Source of the DNA: Lepraria neglecta
Lineage: Eukaryota; Ascomycota; Lecanoromycetes; Lecanorales; Stereocaulaceae
NCBI GenBank assembly: GCA_033220425.1
Contig: CM065648.1
Span: 3,224,001-3,288,000 of the forward strand
Reading direction: 5' to 3'
Length of the DNA: 64,000 nt
Position numbers and translations under genes: made by a program. Numbering within the stretch: the first letter of the stretch is position 1; every line of letters begins with the position of its first letter. Shown piece by piece: positions 58,940-64,000 of this stretch. Below the pieces are notes generated by a model, which worked only from the letters and a program-made list of their open reading frames with translations, was not told where the DNA came from and ran no database searches.

Positions 58940-59273
58940 ACTTCAAGAGATCCAATCTAGATCCCATCTCCACAATAAGTGTTAGAGCTGTGGAGGAATG
59001 ACCCATGAAGCAGGAGTTTCCTCCGAGAAGCACAGACACATGATTGGTTGGGGCGGCTCTTTCCAACTTTAGCCGCTCCAGCGACTCGAAGTCTGCCTTC
59101 TCAACCTCACGTCCGTTAACCTCACTGCGGCTCTTGGGCTGTAAACGTGTACTGCCAATTGGTCTCCTCGGGCTCAATATGCGTAGAGCTGCGGATGTCA
59201 CACCGACAGGCGTTATGCTTATCTCTTTTTGAGTTGCGAAAGGAAGTATTCAACTTGATAGCTCTGAAAGCTC
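58940..59273. other. Spacer downstream of the MITE
   Basis: No gene recognised. Open frames on both strands are short and overlap each other. Confidence 0.4.
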
Positions 59274-59771
59274 TGATCGCTCTTACTCTCCATCCGATGG
59301 CCGATAGGTAAGCGACTGATAGTCCTATTCGAACACATAAGTCGTGCCGATGATGTCAGGGCCGAGGAAACGTATTTGGCCATTGGCCCCAACGGCGACA
59401 CTGGCCTGGAGGTGAGTGTTCAAGGTCTTGCAGCACTTGCTACTCTCCAAGATCAATCCTTGAAGAAGCTTGTGCTGAATCAAGGGTATACAAAAGGGAA
59501 AGATGTGCATGGTGAGCAGCGGTTCGCCTTCGATAGCTCTTCCTACGAACTCGGTGGTCGCTTAGAGGCATATCGAAAACGCCTTGATAGTGTAGGCAAG
59601 GCATGGGTTTCACTATATGCTCCGATGGAATTCGATGGAGCGTTGGCCGCACTATATGTTTCAGAAAAAAAGAATCTCATCTGTCGGAAGAATGATCGAC
59701 GCAATGGCCATTCATTCATGACCTTTGCGCATGCACGTCCGATCTTTCGGGCTGCTGGGATTTCTTTATAA
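59274..59771 (+). other. Unidentified open frame without ATG
   Basis: A frame open for about 165 codons (VLFEHISRADDVRAEETYLA near its start; SYELGGRLEAYRKRLDSVGK later), ending at TAA near 59771. It has no ATG near its start and no family I recognise. It may be the relic or 3' exon of a lost gene, or chance. Confidence 0.25.
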
Positions 59772-59887
59772 TGCGCTCTTCCGCAGCTGCGCAGTGACCT
59801 TTAAATGGTTATTCCCCACGATTCTGTAAGACACCACTCCAACAACCTTGTGAGAATCATTCCTTTTGCACTAAAAGTGCCGGCGCC

Positions 59888-61249
59888 ATGGTCTCAAAGT
59901 TCTTTTTCGAGCTGTCTGTGCTTGCTACCTTCGTCTTTTCGGCCAATTCGCGTCATATTAGCAGAGATGACAGAAGCAACAGCCTGCAAGAAAGAGCAAT
60001 ACCAACCTTACCGGCCTCGTCTCAAGATGAAGCCATTAGGCTGCCCGCCAATTTTTCGACAGTCGAAACCGTAATCGCCACTGGTGTTCAAGTCAGTTGT
60101 GACAGTATATACGGGTTTGCGCTAAACAAAAAGAGCTGTCAGAACGTATTAGACTACTGTCCATCTGGAACAATGGTGGAGAGCTGGGCCTATCCATCCG
60201 ACGTGCCTCCGGGAGGGTCAGTTGACGAGGAGCTTCCTATAAAATTATTTAGCAGTGAGTGTGTTCGAGGCGCGTTGATTGGGCTTGCACATTGGAAGCT
60301 TTTTTGCGCAAGCTGACGTGGACACATCTGGCTAGATGATGCGACCTGTACCATACAAGCAGCTATACCCGGAGGAGGAGGCGTCATTGCTCACGCAAGC
60401 CCACTGAATATAACTCAAGCCGCTCATGCTATTTATGATAAATGCGTCATCGAGAAAGACGGGGTGGGTGGACGGGCTTATCAAATAGGTGAGTCCATGT
60501 CATCGGAAACTGCGCCTTCAAATTCTCCGCGTGCAATGGAAAGTCCAACGGCCTATTATATTCCTTGCTGAAAGATCCTAGGCGGCGATGACAGGCTCAT
60601 AGTCGTCATGGCAGGTTTCAACCCTCACGTGGGTTGTCTTGGAGCCATGGCTGCGCCGCTCGATTCCTGCAGCTCCATCATACAGGAAATGCGTAAAGAC
60701 TATGGGCCACAGAAATTTGGGCGTCCGTGGGACAAAACGATCAATTACGCTCTGCCTCTGGTACTCACAGCACGTAAGACCTACCTCCCAAGTATATGCA
60801 TCCTTTGGAACACAAACACTAATGCTGAACCAGCTGATGGTAAATGCCAAATCGTCATCGATACACTGGGTCCAACCGTGCAGGCGAACTGGAACGGAAT
60901 CTGGCAAGCGGTGCTCTCTACGATCGCTCTTTGTGGAAGGGCCGGCAAGGGAGGGAAGGCGTCTGTCGTTAGTAAGTATTGCTATTATTTCATTAATGGA
61001 GGTCGCTGATCTAAAGGAGATGAAGCGTTCCCTATCACAGAAGGCTTGTTCGTACAGGTCCACGATCGAATTTTGCCTCCGCCTTTAGCAGTCGGTCCCA
61101 ATGGAACTGTCGATACTGCAACAGTAGAGACTGTGACGCCGTTGAGTGTGGTGTCTGCGACGGAGCCTTGGGGACTGTTGTTACCCTCAGGGGCTAGTGA
61201 GTCGCCCGCGATATTGCCTTCTTCTGCACCTACGGTAGCTTCCTCTTAA
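59888..61249 (+). CDS. Predicted secreted protein, copy B of a two-member family
   Basis: Five exons (59888-60254, 60336-60488, 60582-60773, 60834-60971, 61017-61249) give 360 aa in phase. The N-terminus looks like a signal peptide (MVSKFFFELSVLATFVFSAN) followed by a short pro-like region. Blocks: QVSCDSIYGFALNKKSCQNV; DATCTIQAAIPGGGG; CVIEKDGVGGRAYQI; GGDDRLIVVMAGFNP; FGRPWDKTINYALPLVLTAP; DGKCQIVIDTLGP; and a Ser/Pro-rich tail. Eight or more cysteines suggest disulfides. It shares intron positions and phases with copy A at 6028-7396. The last acceptor (CTAAAG) is weak but the phase fits. I recognise no known domain, so it is a hypothetical secreted protein; an effector or wall role would be speculation. 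Confidence 0.75.
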
Positions 61250-61688
61250 AATGGGGCAATCCTTGAAACATTGGGTCTCTGAGGGACAGGCTTTGTTAGA
61301 GATTCGTGATCATTCAGGTCACAAATGATGCACATATACACATTAAGAGAGCATTGACATGCACGCACCGGACTGTTACAGCCCTTCGCTTTATAGAATA
61401 TAGCATCGGAAGCACTCTATATTTTGCTTTTACGTTTTCTGGTTACCGGTTGTCTGCTACTTTTGTAAGGCCAGCCGGATAGTGGGGCTCATCTTGATCT
61501 TGTTTTTATATCCTTGTGGCACCTTGTCATCAATACACCCACACGTTCAACCACACCCACCCTCACAAACAATACCAATCCCTCTAGCGAGTAAATCGGC
61601 TAAGCTACCACGAGTGCTACCGACCCTACCTTGAGCTCGAACGGACCAAATCACACCACCCACGCCGCTACCAAGATCAACCGACCAA
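61250..61688. other. Spacer between copy B and an F-box-like gene
   Basis: No gene seen. It includes the promoter of the next gene. A CA-rich run lies at 61530-61585. Confidence 0.5.
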
Positions 61689-62727
61689 ATGGCTAGCTAC
61701 GAATCCAGTAAGTGTACCATTAGGTGCCCTGTTTGCGATGAGTGCAAGGGCTAATGTGGCGTGTCAAGTCTTCGGGCTCTTCAACTGCCTTCTTGGGCTC
61801 TTCATACGCGTTCTTGGGCTCCTCAAAGACCTTGTCGCTCCCTCTCCCCCAGACCTTTCAGACCTTTCAGACCCTCCACAGAACGGCAAAACATTGTTCA
61901 TGGACCTTCTTCCGCTCGAAATGCGTCTAAAGATATACAAGCTGTGTCTCCACGCCCCGCACAAGGCGCTCATGAAGGGCAACCTAGGGCTGCAGACGCG
62001 AAGCCGCAACTTTGTATTCCCTCGCTCAGGCGCTTTCAACTTAAACATTCTTCGAGTCAACAAGCAAGTTAACAAAGAATGCGACAATATACTCTATGAA
62101 GTAAACACATTCTACTTCATCGTTGCGTACACGGACGCGTTCGACAAACTTGCCCACACCCACAACGGGGAATGTCACCTCCGCAAGATCTACAATCTAA
62201 CCACGAATATCAATTCTATCACACCTCAAGACGTCCAGCTAATCCGAAACATTAACCTCGAGGTCCGCTTACCCACCTATCGTAATCTCGCCCCTCAATT
62301 TCACCAATACGCACCCATCCAAACGGCACTGGAAACTTTCGTCAGCAAGTTCACAGCCACGGGCCACAACCTACGCAACATCACGATAGACTTCAACCAG
62401 TGCCACCCTCCTCATCTCGATGGCCTTCTCAACGTGCTTCTACAAGAGAAGTCTCAGAACGTTCTCGAGCCCCTCGGTCTTCTCTTCGGTGTCCGTAAGA
62501 ACGTTCGAATCAATGGAGTGACGGAAGACTTTGCGGATCCTCTATGCCGCGCTATGAGGGCTCCAACGCTCTCCTGGGCGTTGTTGCTTCGGGGTTGGAC
62601 GGGGGAGTTTAATCTCTCTAGGTATGGGTGGGTTGGAGAGGATGATTATGGTGAGGAGCTGGGCAATGGAGTGGATGAGGGATCTTGGACTGTGTTTAGG
62701 GGCGCTGAGCCGTGGGATTTGTATTGA
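61689..62727 (+). CDS. F-box-like/DUF7730-like protein, intact single copy
   Basis: Preferred model: exon 1 61689-61707 (ATG GCT AGC TAC GAA TCC A, then GTAAGT) and exon 2 61853-62727 after the pyrimidine-rich acceptor CTCTCCCCCAG, giving 297 aa. The alternative is a single exon from ATG 61738 (329 aa) that reads through the intron. Motifs: FMDLLPLEMRLKIYKLCLH; NILRVNKQVNKECDNILYEV; SITPQDVQLIRNINLEV; QNVLEPLGLLFGVRKNV; and DFADPLCRAMRAPTLSWALL. These blocks are the same, in the same order, as in the three broken copies of array 2, so this gene shows what an intact member looks like. Confidence 0.8.
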
Positions 62728-64000
62728 GGGGAATGTCAATGGTAGAAATCGTTGAGATTATGCGTGTGGTGCCAGGTCGTAGGATTCAATGCAGATGTTT
62801 TTAGCATGCCTTGAGAGGCTTGAGTGGTTCAATTTGTGGCGTCAGAACTAGACATTTCACTGGAAGGGCAAGTAGGAGGATGAATGAGATTAAGACGTCT
62901 TTAGCGTAAATCAAACAGTCCCCAATCCCAATATCTGCATTGTGAAATAGCTTCTTCTCTGGGTGTCAATTCTATAATCCCCTGCATAAAAACGATCCTT
63001 GCACTCACATGGACGCCCGCCCACAAGAAGTTCAGCATGTTCTCAACTCCCCTAAGCCATCGAATCCAACAAATCAACTCTTCAACATCAACAAGTCGCA
63101 CACATCTCACTCAAGCTATCAAATCACACCGCTCCGAACCGGAAACCAATACATAGTACCAAGCTTTCATTCGGCGTCCCTGTTCTTATTGTAGCGCTTG
63201 TGCCACTTCTTCCACCGGAAGATATTACTGAAGTGTTGTACCGCCAAAGAGCGCCACGTCAAGGATACGTACACCAAGTACAGATAGTAGTATCGTGCTG
63301 GCTGGGACCGAAAGCCCGAGTGCTGATTGGAGCAGTAGTAAGGCGGAGAAATGGTCTGCTGCGGAGGGAGGGTTATCACGAGAGGGAGAGAGGGAGAGAG
63401 GGAGAGAGGGAGAGAGGGAGAGAGGGAGAGAGGGAGAGAGGGAGAGTGGGAGAGTGGAAGGAGGCGAGATGGAAACTGGGGTCTGGTCTAGCCCTCGTAG
63501 ATCCATTACATTCCAGCAGAGCTTCTAGGTATTGTGTCGTCCCCGCCTTCTGAATCAAAGCAAAAGCCCATCCTTCACAAATGCAAAGACAATACTACTT
63601 ATGTGGGCCCCAGGACTGAGAAGAGAATGGTAGATTCCTCACAGTACATGACCTTGGCATCAGGATTTCCCAACACAGCACCAAAGGACGCTTGAAGTCC
63701 TCAATTCAACTATCTCGAGATCTTGAATTCAGCGGGATTGGCATCTTGAAGCATTTTTAATCCGGGAATTCTGCCTCAAACTATTGGATAGCAATAATTT
63801 CAACGGAGCGTATACTTCGTTTTTTAAGTCCATGCAAGATGCATAGCTGCACGTCTCAAGACTTGTTTGTGCAGGCATGAATGCTCTGCATGCAACTAAA
63901 CTAGTTGCAAAATACACAGAAAATATCATTCCTAATGCCAAGGCTCGCTTCTGTGAGGTCTCGTAGTGAGCAAGATATATCATGTGGAGCTTCAGAACAA
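62728..64000. other. Gene-poor end of window
   Basis: 1.27 kb with a GA-rich microsatellite (listed separately) and no supported gene. An 84-codon minus-strand frame (63983-63729) has an ATG but no recognised domain. A gene could begin beyond the window edge. Confidence 0.5.
63380..63458. repeat. GA-rich microsatellite, 8 bp unit
   Basis: About eight near-perfect copies of GAGAGGGA, followed by diverged units containing GAGAGTGG. The strand is purine-only over the perfect part. Confidence 0.95.

Overview
The window is nuclear DNA of a filamentous ascomycete (Pezizomycotina). Genes are dense and on both strands. They are split by short GT-AG introns, mostly 41-115 nt and often with a CTRAY-type branch site. 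Gene content is typical of the group: a UstYa/DUF3328 protein, a HET-domain protein, a DUF3824 protein, a SAGA Ada1 subunit and many copies of a fungal F-box-like/DUF7730-like family. The combination looks most like Dothideomycetes, but that placement is inference. Exon boundaries were worked out by hand from splice signals and reading-phase continuity; for every multi-exon gene called intact with a fixed start codon, the exon lengths add up to a whole number of codons.

Layout. 1-16.5 kb is a decaying accessory region: a frameshifted UstYa-like gene, a GNAT acetyltransferase, a broken MFS transporter, an AT-rich repeat relic, a five-exon secreted-protein gene (copy A), a HET gene with one nonsense codon, a shattered kynurenine-aminotransferase-like gene and a tandem array of five F-box-like paralogs, most of them broken. 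17-42.7 kb is mainly a housekeeping block: DUF3824 protein, FUSC/ArAE membrane protein, complex I 24 kDa subunit, HFI1/ADA1, DIM1, PRP6, a Cys-rich membrane protein, HRP1 and GYP1. It is interrupted by one F-box-like pseudogene. 43.4-47.2 kb is a second tandem array of three F-box-like copies, all broken. 47.4-54.2 kb holds a PLP fold-type II lyase and a divergent 5-oxoprolinase; a 1.05 kb TIR DNA transposon with TA target duplication sits in their shared upstream region. 54.8-62.7 kb has two intact F-box-like family members, protein disulfide isomerase PDI1, a 146 bp MITE with a 9 bp target duplication, and copy B of the secreted-protein family. The rest is spacer with a GA-rich microsatellite.

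How it fits together. The intact housekeeping genes serve the nucleus and basic metabolism: splicing, 3'-end processing, rRNA methylation, SAGA, respiration, ER folding and Rab regulation. The edges are fast-evolving accessory DNA in which duplicated genes are being lost. Several lesions are in-frame TAG or TGA codons where a family member or the family pattern suggests CAG or CGA, which is compatible with past RIP-like C-to-T mutation. The best candidates for something undescribed are the secreted A/B protein family (four introns at matching positions, opposite ends of the window), the F-box-like expansion with its decay pattern, and the transposon end that reads in frame into the lyase gene.
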